A DNA stretch of 64,000 nucleotides from Thereva unica. Lineage: Eukaryota; Arthropoda; Insecta; Diptera; Therevidae. Position 1 is the stretch's first letter; every line of letters starts with the position of its first letter. Location of the stretch: contig CATLJY010000241.1 of assembly GCA_949987705.1 (NCBI GenBank), positions 1 to 64,000 on the forward strand, read 5' to 3'. Of this stretch, positions 44,037 through 55,726 are shown piece after piece. The position numbers and the translations under genes are program-made. The notes beneath the pieces were generated by a model. It was not told the DNA's origin. It did no database searches and worked only from the letters and a program-made list of their open reading frames with translations.

Positions 44037-47000
44037 GTCCTATTTCGGTTGATATACCCCACTGATCTTGTAACTTTATTTCCTTTAGCTTTCTACTGGC
44101 TCCTACAAAATTGGTACCGCAGTCACTGTAAATGTCGCTACATAGTCCTCGCCTACCACTAAATCTGCGAAACGCTGCTAAAAATGCTTCTGTTGATAGA
44201 TCGCTGACTGCTTCTAAGTGTATTGCCTTGGTCGCTAGGCATATAAAAATGCAAATGTAGCCTTTCGATGTTTTTGGTCGACCTCTACATTTGGATTCCT
44301 TGAGTGTAAATGGTCCGCAGAAGTCGATTCCTGTATGGAGAAATGGTCGCGTCAATTGGACTCGGTGTTCGGGTAAGTCACCCATCAATTGTTGTTGGGT
44401 AATTGTTTTTTGTCGATAGCAGCTTAAGCATCGGTGTATGGCCATTCGTATGGCATTTCTGGCATTAATGATCCAGAATTTTCGTCGGATGGCATTCATC
44501 ATCAATTGCACTCCTCCATGTAAGGTATTTTGATGTGCATCATTTATAATCAATTTGGATAACTGACATTTTTCTGGTAGAATTATGGGATGTTTCTGAT
44601 TATATACTAGTGATGAATGCCTGAGACGGCCGCCAACTCGTACTATTTCCTTGGCGTCTATAAATGGATTTAAATTTAGAATGCGGGATTTTGTAGGAAG
44701 TGGTTGGTATGTCTTTAACGCCATTATTTCGGTTTTATATTCATCATGTTGAACTAGCATGATTAGAATTTCTAAGCTCTCGTTTAATTCACGTTTTGTT
44801 ACATGGTCTTTGAGTCGATGACTTGGCGTTGTTCTGCAATTATGGATAAATCTTCGGCAGAGTGCTGTAATTCGCAGCAAATTTCCCAAACTTGAAAATC
44901 TCGTTATATAGTCTGAACTTATCTCACACTGATTGATATGCACAGCTGCTGTACGTTTTAGTTCTATCTTAGTGGTTGGTTGAGTAGGTAGGGGTTTGGG
45001 CCATTGAGATACATCTTCCTTCAGCCACTGGGGACCCGTCCACCATAGGGGATGGTTGACTAATTCTTGGGGACTTATGCCTCGGCTTGCACAGTCCGCT
45101 GGATTATCCTTGGTATTGATGTGTTGCCAGGTACCATTGTCCATATTTTGGAGTATATCACTGACTCGGTTGGCTACAAACGTTTTCCATCTGGATGGAT
45201 GACCTTGTAACCAGGCTAATACAATAGTTGAATCCGTCCACATATATGTCTTGCATTCTGACAGCTGTAACGCATCCTTTACCTGTTTTATGAGCTTTGT
45301 TAATAACGTTGCTCCGCATAGCTCAAGTTTTGGAAGGCTAATTTGTTTGATGGGTGCAACTCTGGTCTTGCTCGTTAAAAGAGTCACGTATCCCCTTGGC
45401 TGTTGTACTACACGTAGGTATACTGCGGCTGCGTATGCTTGTGTAGATGCATCACAAAAACCGTGAATTTCATACTCTGGATTGCTTTTAGTATAATTTA
45501 TCCATCGAGGTATCGCTATAGATTCAATTTGCTTCAACTGGGTTCTGAATGCCTCCCATTCTTTAGCTAATGAATCAGGTACTGGATCATCCCAATTTAA
45601 GCCTGACTGCCACAGTCGCTGCATCAATATTTTGGTTACAACAACCATTGGGGCTAACCAACCTAATGGGTCAAATAGCTTCGAAATTTCTGACAGCAGT
45701 CTTCTTTTGGTAGTGACTTTCTCGTGGTCGGAAGTTACCTTGAATTGAAATGTGTCTGTACCTGGTTGCCAATGGATTCCTAATGCCTTAATTGTCTCGT
45801 TTATGTCAATGTTCATGAGCTCCTTTAATTCCAGTTCATCTTCTGGGATTCCCTTTAAGGCTTGTCTGTTGTTACTGGTCCATTTTCTTAGCCTTAATTT
45901 ACCACTTGCTAGAATTTTCCTGATGTTAGTTTGTAGTTCAATAGCGTCTTCAACTGAGTCTGTTCCGGACATGAGATCATCAACATAGAAATCGGTCATT
46001 ATTGTGTTGGACGCCCTTTGTGATTGTCCTCTTTCATCACTTGCTATCTGTTGTAACGTACGTATGGCCCGATACGGAGCGCTCGCTGTTCCATACGTTA
46101 CTGTCAGTAGCTTGTATTCTCGAATGGGTTGTGAAGGGTCTTCCCGCCACAAAATTCGTTGGTAATCAGTATGTTCTGGCGTCACTAGTATTTGTCGATA
46201 CATCTTTTCGACATCGGCGGTGAAGGCTATTTTATATTTTCTCCACCTCAATAGAATGGTAGCAAGTTCTTGCTGGATTGTTGGTCCCACTAACATGTTA
46301 TCATTTAGCGATTTGTGATTTGCTGTCTTTGCTGACGCGTCAAATACTACTCTGGTTTTACTGGTGGTACTATCAGCCTTGAATACAGCGTGGTGTGGTA
46401 GGTAGTTAGGTTTACATGCCTTAAGTGTGTTTTCATGAGGAACACGTATCATGTGCCCCAAACTTTCATACTCCTGCATAAAATGCACATATGCCGTTTT
46501 TAATTCCATGTTCCCCAGTAATTTGCGTTCCACGTTTAGAAAACGCTTGACTGCTAAGTTTCTGGACTCTCCGAGGTCTGGTTTTTGGGTAGAGGTTTTG
46601 AATGGAAGTGATACTACATATCGACCCTCGGCAGTACGGTAGTGTGTGTTAGCGAATATGCTCTCACATGCTTTTTCTTCTGGTGTAAGAAGTGGTTTGG
46701 TAGGTAGGTTGTCAATTTCCCTAAATTGTTTCAAAAGGTCGCTCACATTGGTTTCGGTATGTAGGTTTATTACGTGAGCCGCTTCGACGTCATCTATAGG
46801 CCCTGATAAAATCCATCCTAACACTGTTTTCTGTGCAAAGGGACTTCCATCTTCTCCTTCGATTTGGTCCTTTTTGATGAGCTTTGGGTATATGTCAGCA
46901 CCCAATAGTACATCGATATCCCCTGGGTTTAGGTATGATGGATCAGCTAGTTGAATTCCCTCCAGATGACTCCACCGTTGTGGATCAATTTTTGTATGTG

Positions 47001-47343
47001 GCAGTAAGTCATTTATGGTTTCCATTACTAGAGCTTGAATGTTGACTTTTATGTTTTTGTTACACTTAAAATGGGGTCTAATGTCAAAGCTTACTGCATC
47101 TTGGGTAGGATTGGGCAGTTTTCCAATTCCTCTCACGATAATGTCTGCAGGCATTTTTCTCAATGATAAAAGTTGTGTGGCTCGTTCAGTTATTACAGAT
47201 ACTTGGGAGCCTGGATCGATTAGAGCTCTTAAGATGCGAGTTCCAGTGGATTCAGATTGCACTTTAACTAATGCGGTTACTAATAGCACGGTTTTTGGAG
47301 TATATCCATTCACGAGTAGGTTGTTCACTGGAATTTCGTTCAC
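44020..47343 (-). pseudogene. pol: BEL/Pao Pol (PR-RT-RH-IN), truncated integrase
   Basis: 1107 codons. Protease region with LRALIDPGSQVSVI, RT with DVEKMYRQI and the catalytic FYVDDLMSG, RNase H (FCDASTQAYAAA, TDSTIVLAWLQG, NPADCASRG), integrase zinc region (HGGVQLMMNA, CLSCYRQK) and two catalytic Asp (GIDFCGPF, YSDCGTNF). The frame then enters a misplaced copy of the C-terminal repeat and stops, so the Glu-bearing block is absent and integrase is inactive. A small frame change separates it from gag; BEL elements normally use one long frame. Confidence 0.92.
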
Positions 47344-48275
47344 TTCATCGCTCTTATCGACGGTCTGGGTATTGAGATATGACTGTAGTTGTTTTGGATA
47401 GGCGGTCTGTCCTGGGATCGTTGAGGATTGAATGGTTCAAAATGTATCATGGTGTTATGCCGCTTGTTACATTTTAGACAGCTAACTGGGTGTGGACAAT
47501 CTTTGGTGGCGTGTTTCAGTGAGAAGCAGTTGAAGTATCTGCCTTGCTTCTTTATGAATTCATGCCTATTTTGCATATTCATATTGATGAATTTGGTGCA
47601 CTCTCTTATTCTATGGGACTTTTGGCATAACGGACATTTCTGAGAGTTGATGAAGTTGGTTGTACGGCGGCTCTGGTCGTGTTCCTTTTGGATGTGGTGT
47701 GATTCTACGCGGCGAGAACTTCCCTCGCTCCCTTGAAAGGCTTCTAGTGTACGGAAATGGGTTTGTAAAAATTCTAGGAATGCCTGCAGTGTAGGGAGAG
47801 ATTGGGGATGGCTGCGAGAGCTTAATGTCATTTCCCACTGAGCAATTGTCTCCTTTGATAGTTTGGCTGTTAATATATGGATCAGTATTGGATCCCAGCC
47901 TTCGGTGCTCACTTCAAGTCCTTTAAGGGCTTCTAGCACTTCATTCACCTTGTCGAGAATTCTACGAGTACCTAGCGCAGTGTCGGCATTCATTGAAGGA
48001 ATGCTCGTTAGCAGTTGCAATTGGGTACTCACTAAGATTCTGCGATTTTGAAATCTATTTTTTAAGATGGACCATGCAGACTTATAATTTGCTTCAGTTA
48101 ATTGCAAGTGTTTAATAAGGGTTGCAGCTTCACCACTCAAGCAGGTTTTAAGATAGTGAAGTTTTTGGACCTTGCTAATATGGGGGTTTTTATCTACTAT
48201 CGCATCAAACAAGTCATGGAATGACGACCATGATTCATAGTCTCCTGCGAATTGAGGAATATTTATTCGCGGCAA
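47340..48275 (-). pseudogene. gag: BEL Gag, main part
   Basis: 311 codons starting LPRINIPQFAGDYESWSSF, the signature of BEL Gag, with a helical capsid (LKTCLSGEAATLIKHL) and Cys/His motifs CPLCQKSHRIREC and CLKCNKRHN near the end. Its 5' part is separated by an RTE LINE fragment, and the 3' end shifts frame relative to pol. Confidence 0.9.
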
Positions 48276-48286
48276 CCGAATCTCAT

Positions 48287-48884
48287 TAAAATCACGTTTA
48301 AAGGAAGAGTAAGACGCGCACGACTGCTAAAAGCCAACAAAGCCTACTATAGTCTGCAAAGGCTCTTCAAATCCAAATATCTAACCATAACGTCTAAACT
48401 TTTACTATATAAGACGATGGTCTTACCCGTTCTCACATATGCATCCGAAACGTGGGTGCTTAGCAAAAAGCACTCAAACCTCTTGGGCGTGTTTGAGAGG
48501 AAAATACTTCGGAGGATTGTTGGCCCCGTATGTGAGGAAGGACGATTCCGGAGACTCTACAATGACGAGATCTACGAGCGCTATCGCGACATAGATGTTG
48601 TGAAGAAAATAAAGCTCGGTAGGCTCCGGTGGGCAGGGCATCTAGCTCGTATGAGTGAAGATGAGCCTGCTCGTAAAGTTCTCTGCGGTAAGACCTATGG
48701 GGTGCGACAGCGAGGGAGGCCCAACCTTCGCTGGAAGGATGGCGTGGACCAGGACGCTCAGAGTTTAGGGATGCCAAACTGGATGACATCGGCTCAGAAT
48801 CGGGACCGGTGGAGAGAACAGTTGCGCGAGGCCAGGACCGGATCCCGGTTGTAGAGCCGTTAAAGAAGAAGAAGAAGAAGATTG
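48287..48884 (+). mobile_element. RTE-type LINE 3' fragment in BEL gag
   Basis: About 190 codons of the end of an RTE/BovB-like RT protein: TYASETWVLSKKHSN, FERKILRRIVGP, IKLGRLRWAGHLARM, RGRPNLRWKDGVDQD. It ends in a (GAA)n tail at about 48866-48884. 5'-truncated and opposite in direction to the BEL element. It splits gag between the 5' part (48885-49259) and 47340-48286. Confidence 0.92.
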
Positions 48885-49259
48885 CTCTGGATTGAAGTTG
48901 CTTTGGGAGTCATTGTTGTCTGTGCCGAGTTTCTTCACTTGGTCTAGCATGAGACCGTTTATTGTGCACTATAGATCCTCCATTTCACTATACTGGTCAT
49001 TAGAAAAATATGGGTGCTCGGCATAAGCGCTGGTGTATTGGCTCAGTAGTTTATTGTGAGTGTCTCTACACTCATCCCATGTTTTCTCTAGAAGGTTTTG
49101 CCTTCCTTTTATGTAACCTTCTGTGAGCTTGTCTTTCGCTGTCTTCTTATAATTACGAGCGAAACGTTCAAGCTCATGCTGGTTGTTGGATTGAAGCGTC
49201 AGTAATTTTTCTAATTTTGCACCCTCAGCAGACACCGACATTTTTCTTAATTCTAGCAC
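48885..49259 (-). pseudogene. gag: BEL Gag, N-terminal part
   Basis: Starts MSVSAEGAKLEKLL (the Met near 49241 is likelier than one six codons upstream). Helical and charged, as BEL Gag N-termini are. An in-frame TAG at about 48970 is followed by more of the same frame up to the RTE fragment. Confidence 0.75.
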
Positions 49260-49280
49260 AACACTTAGCTATAAAAATCT

Positions 49281-49290
49281 CACTTACCTT
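49281..49290 (-). promoter_or_regulatory. Likely 5' splice donor for BEL env RNA
   Basis: Minus strand AAG/GTAAGTG, a strong donor just before the gag start; roo-type elements make Env from a spliced RNA. The acceptor was not located. Confidence 0.5.
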
Positions 49291-49415
49291 GTTGGGATGG
49301 TTGCTATTGATGTGGTTGGGGGTTGATCACTTCCTTCTATCGCTGGCTTGGGTGGTGGGTGGTTTTTTAATTACTTGCACTGCACTTTTTTTTTTCAATT
49401 CACTTCGCGACACGC

Positions 49416-49435
49416 GAATCCGGCTCGAAGGACCA
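49416..49435 (-). promoter_or_regulatory. BEL primer binding site (tRNA-Tyr type)
   Basis: Minus strand TGGTCCTTCGAGCCGGATTC, six bases from the LTR. It matches the 3' end of insect tRNA-Tyr as I recall it. Confidence 0.8.
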
Positions 49436-49441
49436 TAAAAA

Positions 49442-49927
49442 TGTTCACGTAAAAGGCGCCAATAAGGAAAGAAAGTTCTACAAACAAATAAAACACAATT
49501 TCCACAAATTCAATAGTTAGTTTAATGCACAATAAATTAAATTATTTTAATACACAATAGATTATATACAAGAAAACTAACACGGTAATTATTTTAAGGC
49601 ACAATAGATTACAAAACAAGACAATCAACACGGTATCGATAATACTTAAACGTTTCGGCGGACGGTTGTAGTCTTCTTCTCGCCACTTCTTAAATTTGAC
49701 CGCTGGTCGTTCTGGTGTTTTGACACTGGACACCTCCTGGTCGTCGATGGTTGTTCCGGGTGGGTCATCAGTCGTTGCTTGCTATTAATTAATATTCAGG
49801 TCGTTCATTCACACTTGATGCAATTGTTGACTAAACATTCGCGTTGAGCAATTCTGCTGATTTTGTTAATTGCTTCATACCGCGAATGTATGTCAATTAT
49901 TTACCTGGGTGAATGAACGCCTGAACA
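49442..49927 (-). repeat. BEL element 5' LTR (486 bp)
   Basis: Pairs with 40777-41265. Followed by AGTTG, then element D pol resumes. Confidence 0.95.
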
Positions 49928-49932
49928 AGTTG

Positions 49933-50827
49933 TTTTGGCTATAACGTATGTAGTATTTTTATTCTTGTAAATTGACAATTCTCCTACGGAAGAGGTTTTA
50001 TATTCAGGGATCTGTTGTTTCAGCGAGTGCTCCTGTTGGGTCTCGATTAGGGGTAGCAGAAATATTTTAGTGTCGACATTTTTCTTAGACAAAAGTGATT
50101 CAGACCTTTCTGAAATTGCCTGAGGTTCTAATTGAACATGTGTTGGGGGTTGAAAAGTTTCTTCGCAAGCCTCACTTTGTTGTTTTGCTTGCGTTTGACT
50201 GCGGGTAATGGCTCTTATTATGTGTTCCTCGTTAAGCTCTTGAGGTATACGACTGAGAAAATCGGCGTTCGCATTTTGCTTGCCTGGTTTATATATGATC
50301 TCATATTCATGTTCTTCCAGTTTTATTTTCCATCGCATTAAGCGCGAGGAAGGCTCTTTGAGATTTATAAGCCATTGAAGAGGACGATGATCCGTAATAA
50401 TTTTAAACTTTCTTCCGAAAATGTAGGGACGAAATTGTTTGATGGCAAAAATTATTGCCAACAGTTCCTTTTCAGTGGTGGAGTACTTCATCTCAGCAGC
50501 ATTCAATGTGCGGCTTGCAAAATGTATGGGTTTGTCGGAACCTATTTCACCTTGGGACAAAACTGCCCCTAGAGCATAATCGCTAGCATCCGTTGTTACT
50601 AGGAACTCTTTAGTAAAATCTGGATATGATAGAATAGGAGATTGGGTAAGCTTTTGCTTTAGGTTTCTGAAAGCTTCATCACAAAGGGCATCTCATTTAA
50701 ATTTTGTGGTTTTCTTTAATAGGTTTGTCAATGGTTTTGCTACTTTAGCAAAATCGGGGATGAATCTTCTATAATACACGGCAAATCCAAGAAAGGATTT
50801 CACACCTCTCTCTTTATGTGGTACCGG
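49933..50827 (-). pseudogene. pol: Element D Pol, RT end and RNase H
   Basis: RT C-terminal block VKSFLGFAVYYRRFIPDFAKV (50693-50827), a break near 50,690, then RNase H: KPIHFASRTLNAAEMKYST, IITDHRPLQWLI, KPGKQNANADFLSRIP, and a linker to integrase. Cut on the right by element C's LTR at 50828, before the RT catalytic motif. At the BEL junction (49928) the frame matches that on the other side. Confidence 0.9.
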
Positions 50828-52011
50828 TGTTATATACTTATTTTCAATCTTTACCTTGGTTATGGAAGAGTCCACTAAATACACAAATTTCTTTAGTTGT
50901 TCAATAACACAAATTTCTTTTTATTATTATTATTTATTAATGCTTTAATATTGAACAGTCCACTAAATATACAAATTTCCTTAACTATTCAATCACACAA
51001 ATTTCCTTTTACTATTATCATTTGTCAATGCTTTAGCATAATTTTATTAATGCTTTAATATTGAACAGTTCACTAAATATACAAATTTCCTTATTAGTCG
51101 ATAACACAAATTTCAAATTTCTTTTTATTATATTATATTTTATTATATTTTTCAGTAACACAAATTTCAGATTTCTTTTTATTATTATTATATTTCATTA
51201 TATTATTCTATAACACAAATTTCAAATTTCTTTTTATTATATTATATTCTATTATATTATTCAGTAACACAAATTTCAAATTTCTTTTTATTATTATTAT
51301 ATTCTATTATATTATTCGATAACACAAATTTCAAATTTCTTTTTATTATATTATATTCTATTATATTATTCAGTAACACAAATTTCAAATTTATTTTTAT
51401 TATAGATGCAATAATAATATAACACCACCCGATTATTCGCCCGCCGCGGTTACTGGTTAACAAACACACTTCTAAAAGATGGTCGACTCGCTCGCCGCGC
51501 GCCGGTGAAGAACAAAACTAGACTCCGAAAATAAACCACCGCCGCTGGTGAAGATCAAAATAATACTCAACGATCGATCACTCGATCGATCCCCAGTTTC
51601 CCGATACTTTTCTTTCCAAAAGATCTTCCGTTTGCATTTCTCTTCCGGGCCTTCAACCTTGGTGCAAAAGTCACCCGCTGGTGCTTGACCCCAGGTTGAG
51701 GTCGCCGGCCGGAAAAATGCATTCGTCAGATTTTTCTTTAAGTGGCCTGAAACTGGCGCAACTTGCTTACGAGCTTTTTTTTCTTTAGTTTATTAATTTC
51801 GCAAGGCAAATTGCGCTAAATATTTGTTGCCAATTTCCTTTGGCGTTTCAGGTTACACTTAGAACTTGTGCACGGGTCGTTTACCGGCCCCGTGCACATT
51901 TAGTGTATATAACATTAAAGGTTCAAGGTTTTTTGATATTAAGAAATAGTTTTGGAGATTTATGTTGGAATTTGAATAATTTTGAGGGCGGCTCAAAATT
52001 TCTACATAACA
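50828..52011 (-). repeat. Element C LTR (1184 bp)
   Basis: Begins TGTTATATAC and ends TACATAACA, like element A's LTRs. It contains AT-rich tandem units of about 50 bp (AACACAAATTTC...CTTTTTATTAT) between 50,880 and 51,400, a GC-rich block, and the hairpin arms GCGCAACTTGC (51766-51776) and GCAAATTGCGC (51806-51816), as in element A. Confidence 0.92.
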
Positions 52012-52384
52012 TTCCTTCCCCCCTGAAGCAAGAGAATCGCTACGGAGTAGAGCGATTCTCGTACTTGAAGATTATAAAGGTGAGGAGGGTGAATGGAGAA
52101 GAGTGTAAAATTGTATGTAAAGAGAGCTTTGATTAGGAGATGAAAGAACATAATATGATTCTCATAAAAGTGGAGATAAAAGCAAATATATTGCAAATGT
52201 GTTAACAGGAAGCTAGCTCTGGTTTGCTCTTGTTTGAGATATGGAGACATGAGTTGGGGCTTGCTTAGTACGAAGCTCGTTTGGGGGTTGTATTTTGGTA
52301 AAGTTTGGTCCTGTGCGATCTATTTAATTTAATGTTCTGACATGTGAACGTTAGGAGTATGTATTGTTGTAAGCGGGACCAGTT
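52012..52384 (-). other. Element C 3' region with PPT and hairpin
   Basis: The minus-strand purine run CAGGGGGGAAGGAA abuts the LTR. GAGAATCGCT (52032-52041) and AGCGATTCTC (52051-52060) form a perfect 10-bp stem with a 9-base loop. No coding frame. Confidence 0.7.
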
Positions 52385-54232
52385 TTACTCCGGTTGGAGT
52401 TGTGTGTCGTGGAACGGTTTTAGGCGGTTGTTGTGAACCGTTACTAGCTTCTTATTTATCTTAATTGTGGAGTTTACTGGGCTTGGGACAGCGGTCACTG
52501 TGTAGGGTCCTATCCATATTTGGGACAGTTTGTTCTTACGTGCCTCGTTGTGTAGAAGGACCTTGTCTCCTATGTGGAGTGTTAGGGGCCGCGCCTTCCC
52601 ATCATAGTATCGTTTGGAGCGGTTTTTACTGGCGAGTAGATTCTTACGTGCCAGTGCACATGATTTTTGTAATTTATACCGGAGTTGGTGATAATAACTT
52701 TCGTGATTGTATATAGGCTCCGGCTCTCGTTTTAGATTGGATGGGACGTCGGCTGTGAATCCGTAAAGGCAGTCCATGGGGGTTAGTTTAGTCCCCTCGT
52801 GTATACTGTTGTTGTACACGAATGCTGCTGTCCGAAGGAAATTGTCCCAGTTTTGGGGGCTCTCGTCTACGAGAGTGCGCAAGTATTCTATTAAAGGTCT
52901 GTGAACGCGTTCTAGGGCTCCATTGGACTGAGGGTGGTATGCTGAGGTTTGGAGTTTCTTAACCTTTAAGAGCCTACACACGCTTTTGAAAAGGTCACTC
53001 AGGAAGTTTGATCCCTGGTCGGTGACTATTTGTTTTGGTATGCGATAGCGCGTGACGATTTCGTCGAAGAAAATTTGTGCTACCGTTTGAGCTTCCCCAT
53101 TGGGAATGGCATACCAATCGACGAATTTTGTTAGGTTATCCTGGAAGGTTAGGATGTACTTGTTTCCCGAATGTGTTTCTTCCAGGGGGCCTACTATGTC
53201 TAAATAGACTTTATCGAAGGGGTTTTCAGCTATGTCCGTGATAACCATGGGCATTCGGAATTGTCTAGAGGCCTTCATGGTTTGGAATTTCTTGCACGTT
53301 CTTATGTAGCGGGAGATATCGCGGACCATTCGTCTCCACCAATATTTTTGACGAATACGATTGTAGGTTTTCACGACTCCCTGGTGTCCACCGAAGGGGG
53401 AATCGTGGTAATCTTTTAAAATTGTGTTTATCTCCTCCTGACTGGTAATGACCTCAACTTTCTTCTTCCCTTTGAGGTTGTTGTCTTTGGGAGGGTCTTC
53501 TTGTGTTTCATCTTCGATCTCAGGCGGTTTGGGCTCTTCCTCTGAGTGGGGGGCTTCTAGAGACGTAGTTCTTTCGTCCTTTTCGTCGTCTTTCTGCTTT
53601 TGCGCCTGTGCCCTTGTGATAATGTTGCATTGCTTGGGCGCCTCTCCTTGTTTTGTTTGGAGGTGTTTTCCGGGTTGGTGAACTTGAGCTTCTACCGTGA
53701 AGGTTTTTGGCTCCTCTGCGAATTGTGGTATACGGCTGAGTGCATCAGCATTTGTATTATATTTTCCCGGTTTGTACTCGATAGTGTAGTCGTATTCCGA
53801 CAGCTTGTGATGGAATCTCACTAGTCGAGTAGTTGGGTCTTTGACGTTGAATACGCCTTTGAGGGGTTTATGGTCCGTGTAGACCGTAAATTTCCGACCC
53901 AATAGATAACACCTGAAGTTTTTCACAGCCCAGACTATTGCCAGCAACTCTTTCTCAATGGTGGATTAGTTGCGTTCTGCCTTGTTTAAAGTGCGGCTTG
54001 CATAGGCAATAGGCTGGTCTTTCCCTACTTCTCCCTGAGAGAGCACTGCTCCGAGTGCCTCACTGCTCGCATCCGTTGTTAAGTTAAACGGCTTGTCGAA
54101 ATCTGGATAGATTAGCAGTGGAGGGGATACTAAGTTATTTTTTATTTGTTGGAATGCGTCTTCACACTTTGGTGTCCAAGAAAACTTTACGCCTTTGCGT
54201 AGAAGGTTCGTTAAGGGACGGACTAAATGTGG
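52385..54232 (-). pseudogene. pol: Element C Pol (RT end, RNase H, integrase)
   Basis: RT tail, RNase H with DASSEALGAVLSQG, then a TAA near 53,966 in place of a Tyr codon in the NYSTVEKE motif seen in A; the frame continues through 52385. Integrase keeps its triad ([27 protein letters not shown]), but the zinc motif reads CKKF instead of CKKC, losing a ligand. The C-terminus is complete. A stop, a lost zinc ligand and a missing 5' half make it inactive. Confidence 0.92.
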
Positions 54233-54282
54233 TTTTTGCAAGAAAACTGGTCATTGGTGGAAAGAATGTCATGCTCGCTTAA
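54233..54282 (+). pseudogene. CCHC zinc-knuckle fragment of a Gag-like protein
   Basis: CGFCKKTGHWWKEC fits CX2CX4HX4C exactly. Only about 16 codons remain between the broken edge of element C and the TTAA at 54279-54282 where piggyBac 1 starts. It could be copia-type Gag; the fragment is too short to place. Confidence 0.5.
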
Positions 54283-54291
54283 CCCAAGAAC

Positions 54292-54496
54292 ACGCACATG
54301 GGTCTCACAGACCCAGAGAACTTTTAAAAGTTAATTTATTCATAGTAAACGTGTCATCCGAAGGGTGGGAGGTAAACGGGAAATATGTCGAATCTTTGAA
54401 CCTTCGGAAAATCGCATACCCGGACCTACCTGTCAATCTGTCTAGGACAGGTGAGCGATGAAAGTGATTTTTCGGGTCTGTGGGACCCATGTGCGT
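54292..54496. repeat. Inverted repeat near the piggyBac 1 left end
   Basis: ACGCACATGGGTCTCACAGA (54292 on, 23 bp in all) is inverted at 54474-54496 with one mismatch; each arm is itself nearly palindromic (GGGTCT.../AGACCC). Possibly transposase binding sites or a small nested element. Confidence 0.75.
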
Positions 54497-54659
54497 AACG
54501 ACTGAAGTTTTTCTACGATTCGTTTTTTTTTCTAAGTTCAAACCAGGGTTGATGATGACTGTGAAAGCTGTTTGTTCCAAATTGCTGCGAATGCTGTTGC
54601 ATTCAAATTACTTTCAGGAGCATATTGGTCCGGCTGCAAAAGCTGTGAAAAGCTATCGC

Positions 54660-55281
54660 CTATCGCGATTCGAAAGTACTCACATCATACAATCCAAAAA
54701 AGAAAAAAATCGTGCTTCTTTTGTCCAATGTTCACAGAAAGGGTACGATCGATACAAACACAAACAAACCGAACACTGTAGTTGATTATAACCAGCGAAA
54801 AGGCGGTACTGATGTGTTCGATCAATTATGTCACGAGTACACGGTTGCGCGAAAAACTAGAAGGTGGCCTCTGCGATTTTTTTACGGAATGTTAGATCAA
54901 TCGGGCGTCAATTCTTACATTTTGTACATTCAAAACAGTCGCAACGGAAAAATGAAACGCGATGATTTTCTCGAGGGCCTTGCAATGGCATTGGTACTGC
55001 CAAATATGAGACGACGCTTGACGCAAAATATCCCGGCTTACCTGCGTACATCCATCTCTTATATCATGTCGGAACACGATGGTTATGATGAAGATGTTGA
55101 AGGGTATGTTGATTATATCACTGAGAGCAACCAAATGGAAAAGAGAAAAAGGTGCTCCTTTTGCGAGTCTAGGTCGGACAGGAAAACTCAATATAAGTGT
55201 TTGAGATGCAATAATGCTGTTTGTCTCGAACACAGAGCAAAATTGTGTCTCCAATGTGCGGATGAACTATGCAGGAGATAA
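54660..55281 (+). pseudogene. piggyBac 1 transposase, C-terminal part
   Basis: About 205 codons: IVLLLSNVH, VDYNQRKGGTDVFDQL with two conserved Asp, RRWPLRFFYGMLDQSGVNS, and a C-terminal zinc-binding domain (CSFC...CLRCNNAVCLEH...CLQC). The first part of the catalytic domain is absent upstream. Otherwise open, so decay is by deletion more than by point change. Confidence 0.9.
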
Positions 55282-55452
55282 CTTTAGTATGTAGTTTTAG
55301 ATTAGTATAACATATTTTATTATAATAACTAATTATTACATTATAATTATTCATGTGAATACTTTGAATAAAACAATTTTCTCTATCTGTAGTGTTTTTG
55401 TTTATAAAAATATTGCTGAGGTTACGTCACAGTGACACCCTATTCTTTTTAA

Positions 55453-55726
55453 TCTTTATTAAAAAAAAAAAAACTTGTGAAACCCTTTTTTACCTAAAAG
55501 ATTAAACATTCAAGATTTAGATGTATAGATAGTATGAAAACAACAAAAATAAATCATAAATTCTTTTAATTTCAAAATTATAAAAATGGCACATTTTTAG
55601 GAACTTAATTATCAGTCTTCATGAAAAACGAGAGAAATCTTAAAATATCTAAGTATTATAATTTTTTTTTTAGAATTAAAAAAATTAACTTCTGACAAAC
55701 AAGAAAAAATAAACATTTTATAAATT
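55453..55726. other. Spacer between the two piggyBac remnants, no gene seen
   Basis: Very AT-rich, with A-runs, and probably the 3' end of piggyBac 2 (which reads leftward). The piggyBac 2 left terminus could not be fixed. Confidence 0.5.

Larger units (their letters stand above)
40777..49927 (-). mobile_element. Complete BEL/Pao element with env, inserted in element D pol
   Basis: LTRs 40777-41265 and 49442-49927 begin TGTTCACGTA and end CCTGAACA. AGTTG flanks both sides (40772-40776 and 49928-49932), the 5-bp duplication typical of BEL. Minus-strand order: LTR, Tyr-type primer site, splice donor, gag, pol, env, PPT, LTR. An RTE-type LINE fragment interrupts gag. Gag, pol and env all carry lesions, so the copy is dead. 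Confidence 0.96.
50828..54232 (-). mobile_element. Element C: truncated Ty3/gypsy related to element A
   Basis: In minus orientation only the last part of RT, RNase H, integrase, a short 3' region and the 3' LTR remain. Pol is closely similar to element A's. There is no env and no antisense gene. The 5' part is lost at 54232, where a zinc-knuckle fragment and a piggyBac begin. It is inserted in element D pol. Confidence 0.92.
54283..55448 (+). mobile_element. piggyBac remnant 1
   Basis: TTAA at 54279-54282 followed by CCC, and TTAA again at 55449-55452, fit piggyBac ends. Inside are a subterminal inverted repeat and the C-terminal part of a transposase. The N-terminal half of the gene is missing, so this is an internally deleted copy. 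The right end is less certain than the left. Confidence 0.65.

Noticed and set aside
55169..55354. Short minus-strand frames around the piggyBac 1 C-terminus
   Set aside because: Shadows of the zinc-finger coding sequence on the plus strand.
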